Assembly: GCF_002245655.1 (NCBI RefSeq)
Contig: NZ_NOIH01000008.1
Coordinates: 158,143-222,142 of the forward strand
DNA length: 64,000 nt
Origin: Thauera propionica
GTDB taxonomy: Bacteria > Pseudomonadota > Gammaproteobacteria > Burkholderiales > Rhodocyclaceae
Direction: 5' to 3'
The position numbers were made by a program, and so were the translations under genes. The notes under the pieces were generated by a model, which worked only from the letters and a program-made list of their open reading frames with translations, ran no database searches and was not told the origin of the DNA. Below are positions 9,697-17,951 of this stretch, piece after piece (within the stretch, counting starts at the first letter, position 1; each line of letters starts with the position of its first letter).

Positions 9697-11181
9697 ATGC
9701 CCCCCAGCTACAAAGTGTCCCGCAGCAAGGCGACGCCGTTTCTCGACCGCCAGTTCCTGATCCTCTGCGTCGTGTTTGTTCTTCTGAATATCGGCCTGTC
9801 GATCTGGGCCGTGTGGACACACGGCATGTCCGTGCCTGTCGTGATAGTGCCTCTCCTGGCGCTGGCCTTCGGCGTCTATGCCTGGCACCGCTTCCAGCGT
9901 CCGCTGAAGACGCTCAACCGTATGGAAGAGGTGATCCTGGCCGGCAGAGGCGGAAACCTGCATTATCGTGTCACCAACACCAAGGGGCTTGGGGAGATCG
10001 GCAAGGTTGCGTGGGAGCTCAATGAGTTCCTTGACATCGTCGAGTCGTATTTCAAGGAGATCAGCACCTGCTTCGAGATGGTGTCGCAGGGCAAGTACTA
10101 CCGCCATGCGCTGGTGAAGGGCTTGCCCGGCCAGTTCGCGAAGTCGCTGACTGACGTGAACCGGGCGATCGTCGCCATGGAGGAGAACACCCGCTACGTC
10201 ATCCGTAACCGCCTGAGCTCGCAGATGCATGCGCTGAACACCGGGAACCTGATGGGCAACCTGAAGGGCAACCAGAGCGACCTGATCAAGATCGCCAGCG
10301 AGATGGATTCGGTGCTGAAGATCGCAGAGGACAACCGCGAAGGTGCGGGCCGGTCGAGCCAGGATGTGGTACGGATCGGCGATTCGCTAGAACGCATCAA
10401 CCATCGCATGCAGGACATGACCGGTGCAGCGAACGAGCTGGGTGAGGCCAGCCGTTCGATCGACCGTGCGGTGCACATCATTGCCGAGATCACCGACCAG
10501 ACCAACCTGCTTGCCCTGAATGCGGCCATCGAGGCGGCGCGCGCTGGCGAGGTTGGCCGGGGCTTTGCCGTCGTGGCCGACGAGGTGCGCAAGCTGGCGG
10601 AGCGCACCAAGGGCGCGACCGCCGAGATCAGCCAGTTGATCGGCGGCTTCCGCGACCGGGTGGGGGCGATGGTGGAGCAGACCGCTGCCGTGGGTGAGCA
10701 GAGTGCGGCGGTAAGCGGTGAGGTTGCGGCCTTCCGCGAGCAGTTCGCCAGCGTGGCGCGCTCGTCGGAGGAGACCATCGTGCAGCTGAACCGCGCGAAG
10801 GACCTGTCCTTCGCCTCACTGGTCAAGATGGATCACATCCTCTACATGCAGAACGCCTACGTGGCGGTCGAGACCAGGGGTGAGGGCGCGGAAGCCAGGA
10901 TGGTCGAGGTGCAGCATCGCGACTGCCGTCTCGGCAAGTGGTACTACAGCGGCGAGGGCAAGGTGCAGTTCGGCGGCACGCGGTCTTATGCGGCCCTGGA
11001 ACGTCCGCATCAACTGGTGCACGGCTCGGTGCACAAGGCACTGGAGGTCATCAATCAGGGGGCCGCCAATGCCGATGCGGTGCGCGAGGACATCGTGTCG
11101 GCGCTGCGCGGTGCGGAGGAAGCGAGCCGCGACGTGCTGCGGCTGATCGACGAAATGGTGACCGAGAAGCACGGCATCTGA
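9697..11181 (+). CDS. Methyl-accepting chemotaxis protein with C-terminal CZB zinc-binding domain
   Basis: The 494-residue protein has two closely spaced N-terminal transmembrane helices (about 17-62) with almost no periplasmic loop. A HAMP-like segment follows, then the signalling hairpin tip [20 protein letters not shown] near residue 270. The C-terminal CZB domain is at about 370-450, with the His-Cys-His-His pattern around [20 protein letters not shown] and [13 protein letters not shown] domains bind zinc and are sensitive to hypochlorite or zinc levels. With no ligand-binding domain of its own and a PAS gene directly upstream, it looks like the membrane half of a split Aer-type energy-taxis receptor; that pairing is inferred. 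Confidence 0.9.
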   Translation: MPPSYKVSRSKATPFLDRQFLILCVVFVLLNIGLSIWAVWTHGMSVPVVIVPLLALAFGVYAWHRFQRPLKTLNRMEEVILAGRGGNLHYRVTNTKGLGEIGKVAWELNEFLDIVESYFKEISTCFEMVSQGKYYRHALVKGLPGQFAKSLTDVNRAIVAMEENTRYVIRNRLSSQMHALNTGNLMGNLKGNQSDLIKIASEMDSVLKIAEDNREGAGRSSQDVVRIGDSLERINHRMQDMTGAANELGEASRSIDRAVHIIAEITDQTNLLALNAAIEAARAGEVGRGFAVVADEVRKLAERTKGATAEISQLIGGFRDRVGAMVEQTAAVGEQSAAVSGEVAAFREQFASVARSSEETIVQLNRAKDLSFASLVKMDHILYMQNAYVAVETRGEGAEARMVEVQHRDCRLGKWYYSGEGKVQFGGTRSYAALERPHQLVHGSVHKALEVINQGAANADAVREDIVSALRGAEEASRDVLRLIDEMVTEKHGI

Positions 11182-11199
11182 TCGAGACTCGAGCGGCCA

Positions 11200-11243
11200 A
11201 AAGAAGAAGCCCGCGCTCCTTGCAGAGCGCGGGCTTCTTCTTT
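11200..11243. terminator. Bidirectional terminator between the chemoreceptor and BMP genes
   Basis: A perfect 19-bp inverted repeat (11200-11218 and 11225-11243) with a six-base loop is A/G-rich on its outer left arm and T-rich on its outer right arm. It can therefore terminate the rightward chemoreceptor and the leftward BMP gene, which converge here. Confidence 0.9.
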
Positions 11244-11256
11244 CCGGAGAGGCCGA

Positions 11257-12345
11257 TTACTTCGCCGTCGGCAGACGCGAGGACACGCCCTGCACGAAAT
11301 AGTCCATCTTGCCGAGCGTTTCGTCGTCCATCACCGCGCCCTTGGCGAGACGCTCCTTGCCGGCCTGGTCGACGACCGGGCCGGTGAAGGGGTGGAAGCT
11401 GCCCGCCTTCATGCGCGCTTCCAGGTCCCTGGCCATCGCCTGCACGTCGGCCGGGATCGCCGGGTTGAGCGGGGCAAGGCGGATCATGCCGTCCTTGAAG
11501 CCGCCCCAGACGCGCTCGGGCTTCCAGGTGCCGGCCAGCACGTCGTTGACGGTCCTGGTGTAGAACTCGCCCCAATGGTGGGTGGTGGCGGTGAGCTGGG
11601 CCTTGGGACCGTACTTCGACATGTCCGAGTGGTAGCCGAAGGCATACATGCCCTTTTCCTCGGCAGCCTGCACGGTCGCAGTGGAATCGGTATGGTGGGT
11701 CAGCATGTCGGCGCCCTGCGAGATCAGCGTCATCGCGGCCTCGCGCTCCCTGCCCGGGTCGTACCAGCTGTTGGCCCAGATCACGCGGACCTCGACGTTG
11801 GGGTTGACGCTGCGCGCACCCATCGTGAATGCGTTGATGCCCTGCAGCACCTCGGGAATGGGGAAGGCGCCGACGTACCCGAGCACGTTCGACTTGGTCA
11901 TCTTGCCCGCGATGACGCCGTTGATGTAACGGCCTTCGTAGAAGCGGGCGTTGTAGTTGGTGAAGTTCTTGCCCGACTTGTAGCCGGTGGCATGCAGGAA
12001 GGTGACGTTGGGGAACTGCCTGGCCACGCGCTCGACGTAGTTCATGTAGCCGAAGCTCGTGGCGAACACGATCTTGCTGCCGCTGGCGGCGAACTCGCGA
12101 ATCACGCGCTCGGCATCGGCACCTTCGGCCACGCTCTCGACGAAGCGGCTCTGCACCTTGTTGCCGAGAGCCTTCTCCATTTCCTTGCGGCCTTCGTCGT
12201 GCTGGAAGGTCCATCCGGCGTCGCCGATCGGGCTGACATACACGAAACCGAGCTTGGCCGGCTCCTGGGCGAAGGCGGACAGCGGCAGGCTGGCCGCAAC
12301 CGCGAGGGCGGCACTGGACAGGATGAACTGGCGACGTTGCGTCAT
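11257..12345 (-). CDS. BMP-family ABC transporter substrate-binding protein
   Basis: The 362-residue periplasmic protein has a signal peptide (MTQRRQFILSSAALAVAASL, cut after AFA) and the basic membrane protein fold (GFVYVSPIGDAGWTFQHDEG, later HHTDSTATVQAAEEKG and FGYHSD). Relatives bind purine nucleosides or related small molecules for import. There are no permease or ATPase genes next to it, so it either serves a transporter encoded elsewhere or is an orphan. The ATG at 12345 has GGAG seven bases upstream; 17 upstream codons in frame do not look like a signal sequence. Confidence 0.88.
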   Translation of the reverse strand: MTQRRQFILSSAALAVAASLPLSAFAQEPAKLGFVYVSPIGDAGWTFQHDEGRKEMEKALGNKVQSRFVESVAEGADAERVIREFAASGSKIVFATSFGYMNYVERVARQFPNVTFLHATGYKSGKNFTNYNARFYEGRYINGVIAGKMTKSNVLGYVGAFPIPEVLQGINAFTMGARSVNPNVEVRVIWANSWYDPGREREAAMTLISQGADMLTHHTDSTATVQAAEEKGMYAFGYHSDMSKYGPKAQLTATTHHWGEFYTRTVNDVLAGTWKPERVWGGFKDGMIRLAPLNPAIPADVQAMARDLEARMKAGSFHPFTGPVVDQAGKERLAKGAVMDDETLGKMDYFVQGVSSRLPTAK

Positions 12346-12426
12346 GCGGGGTCTCCGGGAGCGGGTGAAGGGGACGAACTCGGCGATTCTAACCACTTGG
12401 CGCGGCGCTGCCGCACCGTGTTTTCC

Positions 12427-13452
12427 TCAATACGCCGACGGCGACCAGTCCCGGGTGGCGCGCACGCACTCGCGCACCAGTCCGGGGCCGCGGTAGATGA
12501 GCCCGCTGTACACCTGGACCAGCGCCGCGCCGGCGTCGAGCTTGGCGCAGGCGCCGCGCCCGTCGAGAACGCCGCCGGCGGCGATGATCGGCAACTCGCC
12601 TGCGAGTGCCTGGCTCAGCTGGCGCACGACGGCCGTCGAGGCCTCGAACACCGGCGCACCGGACAGGCCGCCCTGCTGGTCGCCGTAGCGGATGCCCTGC
12701 ACCTTGTCGCGCGCAATCGTGGTGTTGGTGGCGATGACGCCGTCGATGCGGTGGCGGCGCAGCGCGTCGGCGATGTTGACCACCTGTGCCTCGTCCAGAT
12801 CCGGGGCGATCTTCAGCGTCAGCGGCACGTATCGGCCGTGGGTGTCGGCCAGGCGGGTCTGCGCGGCCTTCAGGCGGCCGAGCAGGTCGTCGAGCTCCGA
12901 TTCGCCCTGCAGCTGGCGCAGGTTCTTGGTGTTGGGCGAGGAGATGTTGACCGTGACGTAGCTCGCCAGCGCATAGACCTTGTCCAGGCAGGCGAGGTAG
13001 TCGTCGGCGGCGTTCTCGATCGGCGTGTCGAAGTTCTTGCCGATGTTGATGCCGAGGATGCCCGTGAACCTGGCAGCCTTGACGTTGGCGACCAGCACGT
13101 CAACGCCGTGATTGTTGAAGCCCATGCGGTTGATGATGCCGCGCACCTCGGGCAGGCGGAACATGCGGGGCCGCGGGTTGCCGGGCTGCGGGCGGGGCGT
13201 GATGGTGCCGATCTCGATGAAGCCGAAGCCCATGCGGGCTAGGCCGTCGATGGCTTCGCCGTTCTTGTCGAGGCCGGCGGCGAGGCCGATGCGGTTGGGG
13301 AAGCGCAATCCCATCACCTCGACCGGCTTGGCGGGCTCAGGCTTGCCGGCGGGCAGCATTCGGCCGGCGAGGTTCAGCGAGTGGATGGCGAATTCGTGGG
13401 CGGTTTCCGCGTCTAGCGAAAACAGCAGAGGGCGGGCGATGTCGTAGAGCAT
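12427..13452 (-). CDS. pyrD: Dihydroorotate dehydrogenase (class 2, quinone-linked)
   Basis: The 341-residue enzyme oxidises dihydroorotate to orotate in pyrimidine synthesis, passing electrons to quinone. It has an N-terminal membrane-associating helix ([21 protein letters not shown]), FMN-binding motifs ([30 protein letters not shown]), the class 2 catalytic serine in VNISSPNT and TNTT further on. Its length is normal. It shares strand with bpt and aat upstream, with only 27 bases between bpt and pyrD. Confidence 0.97.
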   Translation of the reverse strand: MLYDIARPLLFSLDAETAHEFAIHSLNLAGRMLPAGKPEPAKPVEVMGLRFPNRIGLAAGLDKNGEAIDGLARMGFGFIEIGTITPRPQPGNPRPRMFRLPEVRGIINRMGFNNHGVDVLVANVKAARFTGILGINIGKNFDTPIENAADDYLACLDKVYALASYVTVNISSPNTKNLRQLQGESELDDLLGRLKAAQTRLADTHGRYVPLTLKIAPDLDEAQVVNIADALRRHRIDGVIATNTTIARDKVQGIRYGDQQGGLSGAPVFEASTAVVRQLSQALAGELPIIAAGGVLDGRGACAKLDAGAALVQVYSGLIYRGPGLVRECVRATRDWSPSAY

Positions 13453-13479
13453 CGCGCGATTGTAGCGATTCGGCCCGTG

Positions 13480-14223
13480 TCAGGCGACGTCGGGGGTGCG
13501 AGCCTCGGGCTCGAGCGGTTGCCAGCGCCCGTCCTGCAGGGCCTCGAGCGGGTGGAAGCGCTCCTTGTAGGCCATCTTGGGACTTTCGGCGATCCAGTAG
13601 CCCAGATACACGTAGGGCAGTCCGAGCCGCCGACAGGTCTCGACCTGCCACAGGATGCCGTAGGTGCCGAAGGCCGTGCCGGGCAGGTCGGGGTCGTAGA
13701 AGGTATAGACGCTGGACAGCCCGTCTTCGAGCCGGTCGATGACGCTGACCATGCGCAGCGCGGTGTCGTCGCGGAACTCGATCAGGCGCGTGTCGACGTG
13801 GCTCTGCAGCAGGAAGTGGGTGTATTGCTCTCGGTTATCGAGGTCCATGCCGCCGCCCGAATGGCGCGCGCCCTGGTAGCGCTGGTAGAGGCGGTAGTGC
13901 TCCTCGATGAAGGCCAGCGGACGCTCGACGGTGCTCAGCGTGGCGTGACGCTTCCAGGCGCGCCGCTGGCTGCGGTCGGGGTGGAACTGTTGCACCGGGA
14001 TGCGGACGGGCACGCAGGCGTTGCAACTGTCGCAGTAGGGGCGGTAGGTGAATACGCCGCTGCGGCGGAAACCGCGTCGCACCAGTTCGCCGTAGATCTG
14101 GGTGTCGATCAGGTGCCCCGGGGTCGCGACCTGCGAGCGCGCGCTGCGTCCGGCAAGATACGAGCATGCGTAGGGCGCCGTCGCATAGAACTGGATCAGG
14201 GCGTAGGGATAGTCCTTCTGCAT
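13480..14223 (-). CDS. bpt: Aspartate/glutamate leucyltransferase (bacterial N-end rule)
   Basis: The 247-residue protein of the arginyl-tRNA-protein transferase family has [16 protein letters not shown] near residue 20, the [12 protein letters not shown] cysteine cluster near 63, and the C-terminal block [19 protein letters not shown]. Bpt attaches leucine from Leu-tRNA to N-terminal Asp or Glu, marking proteins for ClpS-ClpAP. The ATG at 14221-14223 was chosen; the longer frame to 14361 overlaps aat. It follows aat by 28 bases, so both arms of the N-end rule are co-transcribed. Confidence 0.94.
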   Translation of the reverse strand: MQKDYPYALIQFYATAPYACSYLAGRSARSQVATPGHLIDTQIYGELVRRGFRRSGVFTYRPYCDSCNACVPVRIPVQQFHPDRSQRRAWKRHATLSTVERPLAFIEEHYRLYQRYQGARHSGGGMDLDNREQYTHFLLQSHVDTRLIEFRDDTALRMVSVIDRLEDGLSSVYTFYDPDLPGTAFGTYGILWQVETCRRLGLPYVYLGYWIAESPKMAYKERFHPLEALQDGRWQPLEPEARTPDVA

Positions 14224-14251
14224 TGTCTCCTGCCTGCGACCATGATTCTTG

Positions 14252-14959
14252 TCAGCGCCAGTCGAGGCTCCTTGCGGCGTCTGCCGGCCATTTACCGGGC
14301 AGGCTGCCGCCCGGTGTGTGGATGGCAAGTGCCGCGCAGAAGTCGCTGCGGGGCATTTCACGCGCGCCCATCGACTGAAGATGTGCCGTGGTCATCTGGC
14401 AGTCGATCATGACATAGCCGCGAGTGCGGAGGAAACGGGCAAGGTGCGCCAGCGCAACCTTGGACGCGTCTGACTCGCGAGAGAACATCGACTCGCCGAA
14501 GAAGACGCTCCCCAGCGCCATGCCGTACAAGCCGCCCACCAGCTTGCCATCACGCCAGCTTTCGACACTGTGTGCGACGCCCAGTTCGTGCATGCGGCAA
14601 TAGGCGCGGCGCATCTCGGCGGTGATCCAGGTCCCCAGTCCGGGTTCGCGTGGCGCGGCGCAGGCGTCGATGACCTCGGCGAAGGCGGTGTCGAAACGCA
14701 CCTCGAAGTGGCCGCGGCGCAAGGTCTTGCGCAGCGAGTGGCTGATGCGGATCGCGTCGGGGATCAGGACCAGGCGCGGGTGCGGACTCCACCACAGGAT
14801 GGGTTCGCCCGGGTTGAACCACGGGAAGATGCCGTGCCGATAGGCCTCGATCAGCCATTCGGGGGTCAGGGCGCCGCCGGCGGCAAGCAGGCCGTTGGGT
14901 TCGTTGAGCGCCGCGCTGACCGGCGGAAAGGCCGGTGCGCCTTCAAGCCAGGGAATCAA
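14252..14959 (-). CDS. aat: Leucyl/phenylalanyl-tRNA-protein transferase
   Basis: This 235-residue enzyme adds Leu or Phe from aminoacyl-tRNA to N-terminal Lys or Arg. Family blocks are visible: [48 protein letters not shown] and the core [19 protein letters not shown], then [17 protein letters not shown]. Length is normal. It starts seven bases after the fbpC stop and is followed by bpt. Confidence 0.96.
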   Translation of the reverse strand: MIPWLEGAPAFPPVSAALNEPNGLLAAGGALTPEWLIEAYRHGIFPWFNPGEPILWWSPHPRLVLIPDAIRISHSLRKTLRRGHFEVRFDTAFAEVIDACAAPREPGLGTWITAEMRRAYCRMHELGVAHSVESWRDGKLVGGLYGMALGSVFFGESMFSRESDASKVALAHLARFLRTRGYVMIDCQMTTAHLQSMGAREMPRSDFCAALAIHTPGGSLPGKWPADAARSLDWR

Positions 14960-14966
14960 GAGCGCC

Positions 14967-16046
14967 TCAGGCCGCCGCGGCCGGCTCGTCCTGGAAGGTG
15001 ATCACATGGTCGACATCCAGCCGGATGCCGATCCGCTCGCCGATCGCGTGGTTGTGGTGGCTCGGCACCAGCGACAGCACACGCGCGCCACTCGCCAGGC
15101 GCAGCGTGTACAGGATGTCGGCGCCGCGAAAGGCCTTGTGCAGCACTTCGGCCTTCAGGGGGCTGCGGTCGTCGTGCACGATGTCGTCGGGACGCAGCAG
15201 CACGTCCACCGTGCTGTCGAGGCGGCAGGTCTTGCTGCCTTCGCCGCAGAACAGCGGACCGCTGCCGTCGAGCACGCCAAGCTCGATCTGCACCCTGCGC
15301 TCGTCGAGCATGTGACCTTCGACGAACACGCCCTGGCCGATGAAATCAGCGACGAAGCGGTTGGCCGGCTCATGGTAGAGGTTGTAGGGCGTGTCCCATT
15401 GCTGGATGCGGCCCTCGTGCATGATGCCGATCTCGTCCGCGACCGCGAAGGCTTCGTGCTGGTCGTGGGTGACGAGGATGGCGGTGGTGTCGGTGGCCTT
15501 GATGATGTCGCGCACCTCGTACGACAGGCGTTCTCGCAGGTCGACATCGAGGTTGGAGAAGGGCTCGTCGAGCAGCAGCAGGCTTGGGCGAGGCGCCAGC
15601 GCGCGCGCCAGGGCCACGCGCTGCTGCTGCCCGCCTGACATCTCGTGCGGGTACTTGTTGCCCTGCGATGACAGTCCGACGAGGCTCAGCAACTCGTCAA
15701 CGCGCGCCTGGCGCACCCCTGCGCCCTCGCGGCGCAGGCCGAAGGCGATGTTGTCGGCGACCGTCAGGTGTGGGAACAGCGCGTAGTCCTGGAACACCAT
15801 GCCGATGCGGCGGCGTTCGGGCGGCAGATGGGTGTTCGCATCGCTGACGACCTGCCCGCCGAGGCGGATCTCGCCCGCGGCGACGCGCTCGAAGCCGGCG
15901 ATGCAGCGCAGCACGGTGGTCTTGCCGCAACCCGAGGGGCCGAGCAGGCAGCCGATCCGGCCTTTCTCGAGACCGAAGGAGAGGGCACGGACGATCCGAT
16001 GCGCGCCGAAGGCGAGATCGATGTCGATGAGTTGAAGATGTGGCAT
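14967..16046 (-). CDS. fbpC: Iron(III) ABC transporter ATP-binding protein
   Basis: The 359-residue ABC ATPase has Walker A GPSGCGKTT near residue 37, the signature MSGGQQQRVALARAL, Walker B LLLLDEPFSNLD and the switch histidine in VTHDQHEA. A C-terminal TOBE-type regulatory half follows. It energises uptake through the permease encoded divergently at 16174 with the binding protein at 20191. The start MPHLQLIDIDLAFG was chosen as the usual FbpC beginning; the frame extends 17 codons upstream. The assignment to iron follows from the FbpB-like permease and FbpA-like binding protein nearby. Confidence 0.9.
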   Translation of the reverse strand: MPHLQLIDIDLAFGAHRIVRALSFGLEKGRIGCLLGPSGCGKTTVLRCIAGFERVAAGEIRLGGQVVSDANTHLPPERRRIGMVFQDYALFPHLTVADNIAFGLRREGAGVRQARVDELLSLVGLSSQGNKYPHEMSGGQQQRVALARALAPRPSLLLLDEPFSNLDVDLRERLSYEVRDIIKATDTTAILVTHDQHEAFAVADEIGIMHEGRIQQWDTPYNLYHEPANRFVADFIGQGVFVEGHMLDERRVQIELGVLDGSGPLFCGEGSKTCRLDSTVDVLLRPDDIVHDDRSPLKAEVLHKAFRGADILYTLRLASGARVLSLVPSHHNHAIGERIGIRLDVDHVITFQDEPAAAA

Positions 16047-16173
16047 CGTGGGGGCCTGTCCGGGGACTGCGCGAATTATTGCACCGCGGCGTTCCAAATG
16101 CGATCAATTATAATTCCCGGCTCAACAGGCGGCCGAGCCATCAGAAGCCAGGCCCGAAAGACACGGAATCCGA
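16047..16173. promoter_or_regulatory. Divergent fbpC-fbpB intergenic region
   Basis: This 127-bp gap between divergent iron-transport genes has an AT-rich core (about 16100-16115) containing TATAAT at 16109-16114 in the fbpB direction. The flanking GCGATCAATTATAATTC has only partial resemblance to a Fur box. A good -35 at the right distance was not found, so only a -10 candidate and a possible operator can be stated. Confidence 0.35.
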
Positions 16174-17841
16174 ATGGAACACAAGGGAGGGCAGGCCGCA
16201 TCGGGCCTGCGCTGGTCGTCGCTGACCGTCATCGCGGTCCTCATCGCAATCCTGATCGCCGCGCCGGTGCTGTCGGTGTTCTCGAACGTGTTCGCCGGCG
16301 GTACCAGCGAGACCTGGGCGCACCTGAGCGAGACGGTACTGGGCGAGTTCGTCCTCAACACCGTGGTGCTGTGCATTGGCGTCGGGTTGGGCGTGGCGTC
16401 GATCGGGATTACGACCGCGTGGCTGACGACGATGCTGGATTTTCCCGGCCGGCGCTTCTTCGAATGGGCGCTGGTGCTGCCGATGGCGATGCCGGCCTAC
16501 GTGATGGCCTACGTCTACACCGACTTCCTGCAGTTCGTCGGGCCGGTGCAGACGGGCTTGCGCGAGTTCTTCGGCTGGCGCGCGGGCGATTACTGGTTTC
16601 CCGACGTGCGCACGGTGGGCGGCGCGGTGGCGATGTTCATGTTCGTGCTCTATCCCTATGCCTACATGCTGGTGCGTGCGGCTTTCCTCGAGCGCGCGGG
16701 CGGCATGCTCGAAGCGGGGCGCTCGCTGGGGCTCGGTCCGTGGGGCTGCTTTTTCCGCGTGTCGCTGCCGCTCGCCCGTCCGGCGGTGGTGGGTGGCACG
16801 GCGCTGGCGCTGATGGAGACGTTGGCCGATTTCGGTACGGTGTCCTACTTCGGCGTGCAGACCTTTACCACAGGCATCTATCGTGCGTGGTTCTCGCTTG
16901 GCGACCGCATCGCGGCGGCGCAGTTGTCCGCGGCGCTGCTGGCCTTCGTCGTCATCGTGCTCAGTCTCGAGCATGCGACACGCGGGCGCGCGCGCTTCAA
17001 CAACACCTCGCGCCAGCAGGCCGCGCCGGCGCGTCGGCGCCTGTCGCCGACGATGGGGCTGCTGGCCGCCTTCGCATGTTTCATGCCGCTGCTGCTCGGT
17101 TTCCTGCTGCCGGCCGGCCTGCTGCTGCAGATGGCGTTCGCCGATGGCGATGCCCAGTTCGGTCCGCGTTTCTTCCAGCTGGCGCGTAACAGCTTCGTGC
17201 TCGCCGCAGTGACTGCGGTGCTCGCCGTGGTGCTGGCGGTGGTGCTGGCCTATGCGGCGCGGCTCGCGCGTACGTCGGTGCCGCGTGCCCTGAACCGAGT
17301 CGTCGGGCTGGGTTACGCCGTGCCGGGCTCGGTGATCGCGGTGGGCGTGCTGATCCCGGTCACGCGGCTGGATGCCTGGCTGGCGCAGACCTGGCAGGCG
17401 CTGTTCGACGTCAACCCCGGTCTGATCCTCACCGGCGGCATCGCCGCGCTGGTGTATGCGTATCTGGCGCGCTTCCTCGCCGTTGCCTTGCATACGGTGG
17501 ATGCCAGCCTCGGAAAGATCACGCCGAACATGGACGATGCGGCGCGCAGCCTGGGTTTCGGCAAGTGGTCCACTCTGCGCCGGGTGCATGTTCCGATCCT
17601 GCGCGGCAGCTTGCTGTCCGCGGCCTTGCTGGTGTTCGTGGATGTGATGAAGGAGCTGCCGGCCACGCTGGTTATCCGTCCGTTCAACTTCGACACGCTG
17701 GCCACGCAGGCGCACACGCTGGCTGCCGACGAGCGATTGACCGAGGCATCGACCGCCGCGCTGATGATCGTTGCCGTGGGCCTGCTGCCGATGATCCTGA
17801 TCTCGCGGCAGATCCTCAAGTCCGGCAGACGCAGCAACTGA
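16174..17841 (+). CDS. fbpB: Iron(III) ABC transporter permease (fused two-domain)
   Basis: The 555-residue membrane protein has about twelve helices and two BPD_transp_1 halves, each with an EAA-like loop: MLEAGRSLGLGPWGCFFRVSLP near residue 185 and MDDAARSLGFGKWSTLRRVHVP near 452. This duplicated architecture is typical of FbpB/SfuB ferric-iron permeases. It is divergent from fbpC, and fbpA lies two genes downstream on the other strand. Confidence 0.92.
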   Translation: MEHKGGQAASGLRWSSLTVIAVLIAILIAAPVLSVFSNVFAGGTSETWAHLSETVLGEFVLNTVVLCIGVGLGVASIGITTAWLTTMLDFPGRRFFEWALVLPMAMPAYVMAYVYTDFLQFVGPVQTGLREFFGWRAGDYWFPDVRTVGGAVAMFMFVLYPYAYMLVRAAFLERAGGMLEAGRSLGLGPWGCFFRVSLPLARPAVVGGTALALMETLADFGTVSYFGVQTFTTGIYRAWFSLGDRIAAAQLSAALLAFVVIVLSLEHATRGRARFNNTSRQQAAPARRRLSPTMGLLAAFACFMPLLLGFLLPAGLLLQMAFADGDAQFGPRFFQLARNSFVLAAVTAVLAVVLAVVLAYAARLARTSVPRALNRVVGLGYAVPGSVIAVGVLIPVTRLDAWLAQTWQALFDVNPGLILTGGIAALVYAYLARFLAVALHTVDASLGKITPNMDDAARSLGFGKWSTLRRVHVPILRGSLLSAALLVFVDVMKELPATLVIRPFNFDTLATQAHTLAADERLTEASTAALMIVAVGLLPMILISRQILKSGRRSN

Positions 17842-17951
17842 CTTGCATCAGACCCCGCGGGCAACGCAGGGGGGCGTGACGCCGTTCTCGCGAGACACGA
17901 TTCCGCGCGGGTCGGCACTGGATTCTCACGAACGCTGGCCATATCCTTGCA

